This document shows, in pieces, positions 1 through 6,174 of a DNA stretch of 15,594 nt. Numbering within the stretch: the first letter of the stretch is position 1; each line of letters starts with the position of its first letter. Position numbers and translations under genes: made by a program. The DNA is from an uncultured Bacteroidales bacterium (GTDB lineage: Bacteria; Bacteroidota; Bacteroidia; Bacteroidales; WCHB1-69): NCBI GenBank assembly GCA_937949745.1, contig CALECM010000027.1:1-15594 (forward strand), in the 5' to 3' direction. The notes beneath the pieces were generated by a model, which saw only the letters and a list, made by a program, of their open reading frames with translations, did not search any database and had not been told where the DNA came from.

Positions 1-323
1 ATGGTTTGGTATAAAGCCTGTTGTCCGAATAACATTTTTTCAAACCAATTCTTTTTTTCCACATCATAATGTTTCCTGACCTGAAGTAATTCCACAGTGA
101 AACCCGGTTTACGGAGGGAAATTTCCAGTTGCTGATGATTGGCGTAAGGCGTTTGGTCCGGTGTAATCAAATATCCAAGGATAGCGACAATGATAACCGC
201 ACAGATGAAGAATAACGAAAACATACCCTGTTTCTGTTTCTTAAACTTTTTCCAGGTCAATTCTGAAAGGGAAACGGAACGGTATTCTTTGGGTTTTCGT
301 TGAAAAGGGAATATCTTCATCAT
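1..323 (-). CDS. ABC transporter permease, oligopeptide/dipeptide (OppC/DppC) type, N-terminal part
   Basis: This is the first 107 codons of a minus-strand gene that continues past the left edge. The reading frame is open throughout and starts with two adjacent ATG codons (323 and 320). Residues 1-33 are basic and cytoplasmic in character (ELTWKKFKKQKQG). Residues 34-54 form one strongly hydrophobic membrane segment. An extracytoplasmic stretch follows, with TPDQTPYANHQQLEISLRKPG, then basic-aromatic residues (WFEKMLFGQQ). A cytoplasmic basic tail, one N-terminal helix and a P/N-rich stretch resembling 'PDxTPxAN' match the OppC_N region of Bacteroidota oligopeptide permeases as I remember them. 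The permease core, with its EAA loop, lies outside the window, so the family call rests on the N-terminus alone. The gene is divergent from the bamD operon and may belong to a separate uptake system. Confidence 0.62.
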   Translation of the reverse strand, partial: MMKIFPFQRKPKEYRSVSLSELTWKKFKKQKQGMFSLFFICAVIIVAILGYLITPDQTPYANHQQLEISLRKPGFTVELLQVRKHYDVEKKNWFEKMLFGQQALYQT

Positions 324-347
324 GAAATAAACAAAGGAATGAGATTG

Positions 348-355
348 CAAAAATA
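348..355 (-). promoter_or_regulatory. Bacteroidota-type -7 element for the permease gene
   Basis: On the minus strand the bases read TATTTTTG, an exact match to the Bacteroidota -7 consensus TAnnTTTG. The element lies 24 bp upstream of the permease ATG at 323, which would give a leader of about 15-25 nt. No clear TTTG is seen at -33, only a T-rich stretch. The surrounding 324-440 region is AT-rich and contains no other gene. Confidence 0.5.
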
Positions 356-428
356 AGATTTCTGGCTTAAGAAAAAGAAGATAAACCATAAAAATAAAAT
401 GTTAACTTTTTCGTTAAGAAAAAACATG

Positions 429-436
429 TAAATTTG
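429..436 (+). promoter_or_regulatory. Bacteroidota-type -7 element for the bamD operon
   Basis: The bases TAAATTTG match the TAnnTTTG consensus exactly. A T-rich stretch at 407-413 (TTTTTCG) could serve as a weak -33 element. The element ends only 4 bp before the ATG at 441, so transcription from it would start at or next to the start codon and give a leaderless or nearly leaderless mRNA. A longer leader would need another promoter further upstream; I see none with a better match. Confidence 0.45.
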
Positions 437-440
437 CAAA

Positions 441-1403
441 ATGAAAAAGAACCCCCTTCTGAAGTTCAAATTATTGATATTTATGTTGTTATTATTTGTT
501 GTTAAGGGCTATTCCATCCCCGATCACAATATAAATATTGAAACTTTATATACTGCAGGATTTGAAAATCTATCTTATCCTATAGTATTAGAGGATTCTT
601 CCGGAAAAGAAAAAAGCGAAGAGAGGAAAAATAAGCGTGATAAGCCGGCGAAACGCGATAAGAATATGAAAGGTAAGGTGACTTTCGAATCTTTCGAAGC
701 GAATTACCAACGTGCCATGAGGTTCTATCATAAACAACAATATCTTTCGGCCGCCCGTCTTTTCGAAGAACTTTACCCGCTTTCTTTCGGTACTCCGTTT
801 GCCGATACCATTCTTTTTACTTTTGCCGATTGTTATTTCCAGAATCAGGATTATGAGTTATCGGCATTCCATTTTAAAGATTATACCCGCCGTTTTCCGG
901 GTACCGAAAGGACCGAAGAAGCTTATTTCAGGTGTGTGGATGCGATCTATAACGTGTCGCCTTATTATTCTTTAGACCAGTTTGAAACCAAATATGCAAT
1001 TGAAGAGATCAACCTTTTTATACAACTTTATCCCCGAAGTAAATATGTGGAACAATGCAACGCCATGCTGGACGAATTGCGGGAAAAGTTGGCCCAGAAG
1101 GATTTCGAAATCGTGAAATTGTATTATAACACGGAAAATTACCAGGCAGCCCAGATTGCGGCAAAGAACTTCCTGAAAACTTATTCTTATTCGAAGTATG
1201 CTCCCGAAACGCTCTATTTGCTGGTCAGGAATAACCTGAAATACGCCAAAAAAAGTGTACAGGCGAAACAAAGGGAACGTTATCTCGACTGTATCGCGGC
1301 TTATGAATTGTTGAAAAACAGTTATCCTGAATCCAGTTTCGTAGAGCCGGCCAAAGCTATCGCGGATGAAGCCGCCCTGATTATCGATAAATCAAAAAAA
1401 TAA
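441..1403 (+). CDS. bamD: Outer membrane protein assembly factor BamD-like TPR protein, without lipobox
   Basis: BamD is the periplasmic TPR subunit of the Bam complex, which folds beta-barrel proteins into the outer membrane. Residues 1-25 form a signal peptide (basic MKKNPLLKFK, then a hydrophobic core). Residues 53-79 are a highly charged Lys/Arg/Glu linker. From about residue 82 to 316 the protein is made of tandem helix pairs. These include YHKQQYLSAARLFEELYP, FQNQDYELSAFHFKDYTRRF, AIEEINLFIQLYPRSKYVEQ and LYYNTENYQAAQIAAKNFL, and they match Bacteroidota BamD in order and spacing. Length (320 residues) is slightly above the usual 260-290 because of the linker. The oddity is the absence of an N-terminal lipobox: the first cysteine is residue 131, so no lipid anchor is encoded. 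An in-frame TAA at 429-431 rules out a longer N-terminus. It is the first gene of a six-gene operon, 10 bp before rpoZ. Function in the Bam complex is inferred from family and context. Confidence 0.8.
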   Translation: MKKNPLLKFKLLIFMLLLFVVKGYSIPDHNINIETLYTAGFENLSYPIVLEDSSGKEKSEERKNKRDKPAKRDKNMKGKVTFESFEANYQRAMRFYHKQQYLSAARLFEELYPLSFGTPFADTILFTFADCYFQNQDYELSAFHFKDYTRRFPGTERTEEAYFRCVDAIYNVSPYYSLDQFETKYAIEEINLFIQLYPRSKYVEQCNAMLDELREKLAQKDFEIVKLYYNTENYQAAQIAAKNFLKTYSYSKYAPETLYLLVRNNLKYAKKSVQAKQRERYLDCIAAYELLKNSYPESSFVEPAKAIADEAALIIDKSKK

Positions 1404-1413
1404 TCCATATACG

Positions 1414-1746
1414 ATGAAAAGTACTGATTACAAAAAATTAAAAATTGATCATTATGCCGTAACCCGGAATCCCAGCGATTTTGATAAAGAAACGGGTAAT
1501 ATTTATAAAACGGTTGCCATACTGTCCAAGCGATCCAATCAGATCGCATTGGAATTAAAAGAGGAATTCGTGGAAAGATCACAGGAATTCAACACTGTAA
1601 CTGATACCCTCGAAGAAGTTTTTGAAAATAGGGAACAGATTGAACTTGCAAAATATTTCGAACAGTTACCGAAACCGACTCTTCTGGCAGTCAGTGAATT
1701 TGAAAACGGACAGATCTATTTCAAAGATCCTGAAAAAATAGACTAA
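1414..1746 (+). CDS. rpoZ: DNA-directed RNA polymerase omega subunit (RpoZ/Rpb6 family)
   Basis: Omega is the small core RNA polymerase subunit that helps fold and hold the beta' subunit. The protein has 110 residues. The diagnostic region is residues 29-60, NIYKTVAILSKRSNQIALEL followed by KEEFVERSQEF. This corresponds to the 'N-R-Y-x-x-V-x-x-A-x-x-R-A-x-Q-L' helix of the RpoZ/Rpb6 family, with a C-terminal extension typical of Bacteroidota proteins that are often left as hypothetical. Residues 61-92 are acidic and helical, and the last 15 residues are polar. Its place directly before coaBC supports the call, because rpoZ and coaBC (dfp) are neighbours in several phyla. The gene starts 10 bp after bamD and ends 2 bp before the coaBC ATG, so translational coupling with coaBC is likely. 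There is no Shine-Dalgarno sequence. Confidence 0.8.
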   Translation: MKSTDYKKLKIDHYAVTRNPSDFDKETGNIYKTVAILSKRSNQIALELKEEFVERSQEFNTVTDTLEEVFENREQIELAKYFEQLPKPTLLAVSEFENGQIYFKDPEKID

Positions 1747-1748
1747 GT

Positions 1749-2957
1749 ATGACGATGGCCAGGCCTCAACATATAGTGCTCGGTATTACCGGGGGAATAG
1801 CGGCTTATAAGTCGCTATTTCTTATACGTATGTTCAAGAAAGCGAATTATGACGTTAAGGTAATCGCTACCGGCAACGCATTGGAATTTGTTACACGGCT
1901 TACCATCGAAACTTTATCACAAAACGAACTTTATTATGATCCGTTCGCACCGGTGGGGCACCGGGAGGTTGAGCATATCGCACTTGCCGATTGGGCGGAT
2001 GCCGTGGTCGTAGCTCCTGCGAGCGCCAATATTATCGGGAAATATGCGGGCGGAATTGCAGACGATGCTTTATCTACTTTTTTATTGGCCGTTAATAAAC
2101 CCGTGTTTATGGCGCCTGCCATGAATCATAATATGTATCAACATACGGCCGTGCAGGAAAATCTGGCGAAACTCCGTGCGAGAGGTTGCCATATTATCGG
2201 ACCGCAGGATGGCTTTCTGGCATGCGGTACGGAAGGGCAGGGACGGATGGAAGAACCAGACCGGATTTTCCGGATTGTATCGGAACATTTTGAGAACTCT
2301 AATGCCTTTAAAGATAAAAAAGTGCTCATAACGGCCGGCCCTACTTATGAGGCTATAGATCCAGTTCGTTACATCGGAAATCATTCTTCCGGACTAATGG
2401 GATTTGAATTAGCCGGTTCTTTTGCCCGGCAGGGCGCTGAAGTAACCTTGATTACGGGTCCGACAAACCTTCATACAAATGATAACCGGATCAACCGGGT
2501 GGATGTCGTAAGCGCTATGGAAATGAGGGAAGCCGTAAACCGTTTTTTCGGGCAGTCGGATATTGTGGTGATGGCGGCAGCCGTGGCTGATTATACTCCC
2601 CGTAACACAGCGCATCAAAAGATCAAAAAGAAGGAAGATACCTGGATGCTGGAACTGGAAAAAACCATCGATATCCTGGCAGAGATCGGACAGCGGAAAG
2701 AATCCGGACAATATATTGTGGGTTTTGCCCTGGAGACGGATCATGAAATGGAAAACGCGAAAAGCAAATTGCAAAATAAAAATCTGGACCTTATCGTTTT
2801 AAACTCTATGAAAATACCGGGAGCCGGTTTTAAATCCGAAACCAACCAGGTGACCATGATCGCCAGGGATGGCGATACGGTGGAAATATCCTTGAAAAGC
2901 AAGAAGGATGTAGCCGGGGAAATTACGGAATATATAGGCCGCCGGATTTCGAAATAA
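1749..2957 (+). CDS. coaBC: Bifunctional phosphopantothenoylcysteine decarboxylase / phosphopantothenate-cysteine ligase
   Basis: CoaBC makes 4'-phosphopantetheine for coenzyme A. The CoaB half joins cysteine to 4'-phosphopantothenate using CTP, and the FMN-dependent CoaC half decarboxylates the product. The CoaC half (residues 1-185) shows the flavin-binding GGIAAYK (15-21), the catalytic His76 in EVEHIALADWA, the PAMNHNMY motif (123-130) with Asn126, and the substrate-clamp FLACGTEGQGRM (156-167) with Cys159. The CoaB half (190-402) starts with VLITAGPTYEAIDPVRYIGN and continues with the HSSGLMG loop, DIVVMAAAVADYTP (271-284), the basic IKKKED (292-297) and VGFALETD (324-331). At 402 residues it has normal length and all key residues seem present. 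A second ATG two codons in (1755) is an equally possible start. It sits 2 bp after rpoZ and 12 bp before the DUF4835 gene, so it is co-transcribed with both. Confidence 0.97.
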   Translation: MTMARPQHIVLGITGGIAAYKSLFLIRMFKKANYDVKVIATGNALEFVTRLTIETLSQNELYYDPFAPVGHREVEHIALADWADAVVVAPASANIIGKYAGGIADDALSTFLLAVNKPVFMAPAMNHNMYQHTAVQENLAKLRARGCHIIGPQDGFLACGTEGQGRMEEPDRIFRIVSEHFENSNAFKDKKVLITAGPTYEAIDPVRYIGNHSSGLMGFELAGSFARQGAEVTLITGPTNLHTNDNRINRVDVVSAMEMREAVNRFFGQSDIVVMAAAVADYTPRNTAHQKIKKKEDTWMLELEKTIDILAEIGQRKESGQYIVGFALETDHEMENAKSKLQNKNLDLIVLNSMKIPGAGFKSETNQVTMIARDGDTVEISLKSKKDVAGEITEYIGRRISK

Positions 2958-2969
2958 ATCAATGATATT

Positions 2970-3872
2970 ATGAAGAGGCTTTTTTTTATTTTTTCCCTTG
3001 TTTTGTTATCGGTCACTCTTTTCGGACAGGACTTTAGGTGTAACGTTACGGTAAGCGCCAACCAGATTTCCGGTTCGAACAGGAACAGGTATGACGCTTT
3101 ACAAGAGGCGCTCTATAAATTCATCAACGACCGTAAATGGTGCAACTATACGTTGAAAACCAATGAAAGAATCGAGTGTTCTTTATTCATCAATCTTACC
3201 AGCGTTTCCGGGGATGTGATGACCGGTACCATGACCGTGCAATTACAACGGCCTGTCTACAATACAAATTACAAAACAACAGTATTGAATTTTCAGGATA
3301 AAAATATTAAATTTACTTATGAGGAAGGAGCTCCGTTGGAATATGCCGATAATACGAACCTTTCACAGTTTACTTCTCTTATCGCTTATTACCTCAACCT
3401 TTTCCTTGCGTTGGATTTCGATACGTTCTCCCTGAACGGAGGTGCGGAATATCTAACCAAATGCCAGTCTATCGTTAGCTTGAACCAGAATTCGCCCGAA
3501 CCCGGATGGAAATCTTATGAATCCGGACAAAGTAACCGTTACTGGATCATGGAGAACCTCACCAATGCGCAATATAGTAAAATACATGAGTTCCTGTATA
3601 CCTATCATCGTTTGGGATTGGATGCCATGACGGAATCGCCCGATGCGGGAAGAGCCGTTATCGCGGAAAGTCTCCGTTTATTGCAACAGGTACACCAGCA
3701 ACGCTCCGGACTGGCTATTGTGCAATTGATGGTACAGGCCAAATCAAGTGAAATTATTGAGATTTTTAAAGAAGGAACCCCAAGCGAGAAGTCACAGGTC
3801 GTAGCAATTATGAAACAGATCGATGCGGCGAATACAGCGAAATATGATGCCATAAACAAAGCGGCTCAATAA
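2970..3872 (+). CDS. DUF4835 family secreted protein (PorD-like, type IX secretion associated)
   Basis: The protein has 300 residues and a signal peptide (residues 1-20, LLSVTLFGQ before DFRC). The mature part shows features I recognise from the DUF4835 family of Bacteroidota: a Cys near the mature N-terminus followed by VTVSANQI, the FINDRKWCNYT region (51-61), ERIECSLFINLTSVSGD (67-82), QRPVYNTNYKTTVLNFQDKN (93-112), a stretch of aromatic and hydrophobic residues FTSLIAYYLNLFLALDFDTF (134-153), and a helical C-terminus. The family is often named PorD and connected with the type IX secretion system; I recall that name from annotation and cannot verify the mechanism. It has cysteines at 24, 58, 70 and 165. 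The Cys at 24 is not in a lipobox. A T8 run covers codons 4-6. The stop is 1 bp before the recN ATG. Confidence 0.82.
   Translation: MKRLFFIFSLVLLSVTLFGQDFRCNVTVSANQISGSNRNRYDALQEALYKFINDRKWCNYTLKTNERIECSLFINLTSVSGDVMTGTMTVQLQRPVYNTNYKTTVLNFQDKNIKFTYEEGAPLEYADNTNLSQFTSLIAYYLNLFLALDFDTFSLNGGAEYLTKCQSIVSLNQNSPEPGWKSYESGQSNRYWIMENLTNAQYSKIHEFLYTYHRLGLDAMTESPDAGRAVIAESLRLLQQVHQQRSGLAIVQLMVQAKSSEIIEIFKEGTPSEKSQVVAIMKQIDAANTAKYDAINKAAQ
2980..2987 (+). repeat. T8 homopolymer in the signal-peptide codons of the DUF4835 gene
   Basis: Eight consecutive T residues encode the Leu-Phe-Phe part of the signal peptide (codons 4-6). Runs of this length can slip during replication or transcription, and a one-base slip here would frameshift the gene almost at its start. 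It may equally be just a result of Phe-rich signal-peptide coding in an AT-rich segment. Confidence 0.9.
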
Positions 3873-3873
3873 A

Positions 3874-5526
3874 ATGCTCCTGAACCTTCACATAGAAAAT
3901 TACGCTCTTATCAGATCCCTGGATATCCGATTTGATAACAGTTTTACGGTTATCACCGGGGAAACGGGAGCCGGAAAATCCATACTTTTGGAAGCATTGG
4001 CTCTGATCCTGGGTAATCGCGCGGATAACGCGTTACTCCTGGATAAATCCAGGAAATGTTTTGTGGAAGGAGAATTCGACATCAGCAAACTTTCCCTTAA
4101 TTCTTTTTTTGAAAAATATAATCTCGACTATCAGGATATTACAATCTTACGTAGAGAAATCAATGAATATGGGAGATCGAGGGCTTTTATCAATGATACC
4201 CCGGTTACGCTTCCCGTTTTAAAAGAGTTGGCTGTGAGACTGGTGGATATCCATTCCCAACATCAGAATCTTTTACTCAATAATGCGGCTTTCCGTATCA
4301 ACCTGCTCGACCAGTATGCGGGAACGGATCATCTTCTGAAAGAATACCAAACTCTTCTCAACCGCTACCGGGAAATAGAAAGGGAGTTATCGGCTTTACA
4401 ACAGGTACAGACCGAAATGGAAAAAGAACGTGATTACCTGGACTATGTGGAAAATGAATTCCGGCAGGCAAATTTAACCGAGAATGAACAGGAAGAGCTG
4501 GAGCAACAGATTACGACTCTCTCCCATGCGGAGCTGATCAGCAATAATTTATTTCATATCAATCAATTGCTAACGGACGGGGAGCCTAATATTTTACAAC
4601 TACTCAAAGAAGTATCCAAAGATTGTGAATCCATCATTCCCTACGATCCCCGAATGGAAGAGATCGCTAAAAGACTGGATGAGGTAAAGGTAAATCTTGA
4701 GGATATTGCGTATGATGTGGCCAGGAAAGATGCGGATATTACGGCGGAACCCGGTCAGTTGGATCAGCTTAGGGAACGCCTGGATTTCATTTATTTCCTG
4801 GAGCAGAAACATCATGTACGGACTTTCGGTGAATTGTTCGGGAAATGGGAATCCATCAGAGAAAAACTTGGACAAATGGCTGATAATTATTCCCGTATTG
4901 AAGAATTGGAAAAAGAGAAAGAATCAGTATACGGGCAAACGATGGATAAGGCTCTTGATATCTCACAACTTCGGGCTTCCGTTATTCCATCGCTTGAACA
5001 GGAGATCCGTTCTAAATTACAATTACTGGGGATGGAGGATGTGGTATTTATTATCGACAATAAACCCGGAAAAGTTTTAACGGATAAAGGTATTGACCAT
5101 ATCAGTTTTTATTTCTCGGCCAATAAGGGAATACCGCCTGAAGAAATAGAAAAGACAGCTTCGGGAGGAGAATTATCCCGGTTGATGCTGGCGATAAAAT
5201 CCACGATCACGATGGCATTAATCCTCCCCACTATTATATTTGACGAGATCGATACGGGAATATCCGGGGAAATAGCAGGTAAGGTGGCGGGAATGATGCA
5301 GGAGATTTCCCGAACAAGACAGCTTATGGCGATTACCCATCTTCCGCAGATCGCGGCCAAGGGTAAATTACATTACTACGTTTACAAAGAATATGCCGAC
5401 CATAAAACTTATACGGGCATAAAACCGTTAGATGAGGAAGAAAGGATTGAAGAACTGGCGAAAATGATGAGCGGCGTGAAAGTTACCTCCTCTGCCAGGC
5501 AAACCGCCAAGGAATTAATGGATTAA
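3874..5526 (+). CDS. recN: DNA repair protein RecN (SMC-like ATPase)
   Basis: RecN is a cytoplasmic SMC-like ATPase that acts at double-strand breaks in recombinational repair. The ATPase head is split between both ends of the protein, as expected. The N-terminal part begins MLLNLHIENYALI and has the Walker A motif GETGAGKS (29-36), followed by the Q-loop region DIHSQHQN (125-132). Residues 150-375 are a glutamate- and lysine-rich coiled coil. The C-terminal part carries the ABC signature TASGGELSRLMLAIKS (428-443), Walker B IIFDEIDTGISGE (454-466) and the ITHLPQIAA switch region (487-495). Length is 550 residues against about 550 for RecN in general. It starts 1 bp after the DUF4835 stop codon and is followed after 12 bp by a barrel protein gene. 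I see no LexA-type operator nearby; expression is probably through the operon promoter. Confidence 0.97.
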   Translation: MLLNLHIENYALIRSLDIRFDNSFTVITGETGAGKSILLEALALILGNRADNALLLDKSRKCFVEGEFDISKLSLNSFFEKYNLDYQDITILRREINEYGRSRAFINDTPVTLPVLKELAVRLVDIHSQHQNLLLNNAAFRINLLDQYAGTDHLLKEYQTLLNRYREIERELSALQQVQTEMEKERDYLDYVENEFRQANLTENEQEELEQQITTLSHAELISNNLFHINQLLTDGEPNILQLLKEVSKDCESIIPYDPRMEEIAKRLDEVKVNLEDIAYDVARKDADITAEPGQLDQLRERLDFIYFLEQKHHVRTFGELFGKWESIREKLGQMADNYSRIEELEKEKESVYGQTMDKALDISQLRASVIPSLEQEIRSKLQLLGMEDVVFIIDNKPGKVLTDKGIDHISFYFSANKGIPPEEIEKTASGGELSRLMLAIKSTITMALILPTIIFDEIDTGISGEIAGKVAGMMQEISRTRQLMAITHLPQIAAKGKLHYYVYKEYADHKTYTGIKPLDEEERIEELAKMMSGVKVTSSARQTAKELMD

Positions 5527-5538
5527 TCAATTGAAGGG

Positions 5539-6174
5539 ATGAAAATGACAAAGGCAAAATTTATTTTAATGTTTTCGGTGTTTTTCGGCATCACTTTCCA
5601 GGTTTTTCCACAGGCGATAAAAAATAAATCCGAAAGTAAGTTCGTATACCAGACTTCCTTCGGTTTTTCCAACGGTTTAGGCAAGATCCAATTCGATGAC
5701 AGGAGTATTACCAACAATATTCCTACTTTCAAAGTACAACAGTTGCTGGCCTATCAATTTAATAATTACATTATCGCCGGAGTCGGCGGTGGACTGGACA
5801 TCTGGAAAAAAAGCGCTTTTATTCCGTTGTACGCGAATCTTAGTGTAAATTTTATAAACAGGAATGTAACTCCCCATTGGTATCTTAACGTCGGATATGC
5901 TTTTAAATGGTATGTCTCCACACGTCCCGATCCGATGACGCTGGTAATCCATGGTGGAGCTCCGGGTCCCTACGGTGAAACGGGATTAGGTATAAAAATC
6001 AGGATGAGCGACCGGCTCTCTTTCATCATTACAGCCAATTATATGGCATACTATTCCCAAATCAATTATAGTGTGGTGGAACCGGATGAAATTGATTTTT
6101 CCAAATACGCCACAAATCGCTCCATGAAAACTTTCTATCATTTCGTGGGACTGAAAGTGGGCGTCATGTATTAA
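5539..6174 (+). CDS. Putative small outer-membrane beta-barrel protein of unknown function
   Basis: I do not recognise a specific family. The protein has 211 residues and begins with a signal peptide (residues 1 to about 25, FFGITFQVFPQ). The mature part alternates polar and aromatic/hydrophobic residues and is rich in Tyr, Phe, Gly and Asn. Likely strands include FVYQTSFGFSNG, QQLLAYQFNNYIIAGVGGGL, AFIPLYANLSVNFI, HWYLNVGYAFKWYV, YGETGLGIKIRM and LSFIITANYMAYYSQINY. The C-terminus is HFVGLKVGVMY, ending in an aromatic residue as barrels do. This suggests an eight- to ten-stranded barrel in the outer membrane. A second ATG at 5545 is preceded at 6 bp by GAAGGG (5533-5538), which could favour that start and would shorten the protein by 2 residues. 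It is the last gene of the bamD operon. Its stop codon directly abuts the stop codon of the opposite-strand DUF389 gene. Confidence 0.65.
   Translation: MKMTKAKFILMFSVFFGITFQVFPQAIKNKSESKFVYQTSFGFSNGLGKIQFDDRSITNNIPTFKVQQLLAYQFNNYIIAGVGGGLDIWKKSAFIPLYANLSVNFINRNVTPHWYLNVGYAFKWYVSTRPDPMTLVIHGGAPGPYGETGLGIKIRMSDRLSFIITANYMAYYSQINYSVVEPDEIDFSKYATNRSMKTFYHFVGLKVGVMY

Noticed and set aside
2409..2774. Minus-strand ORF of 121 codons inside coaBC
   Set aside because: It is antisense to the well-conserved CoaB domain, with no promoter and no recognisable product.
4697..5080. Plus-strand ORF of 127 codons in another frame of recN
   Set aside because: It is an out-of-frame shadow of the RecN coiled-coil and head region, which is intact and has all motifs.
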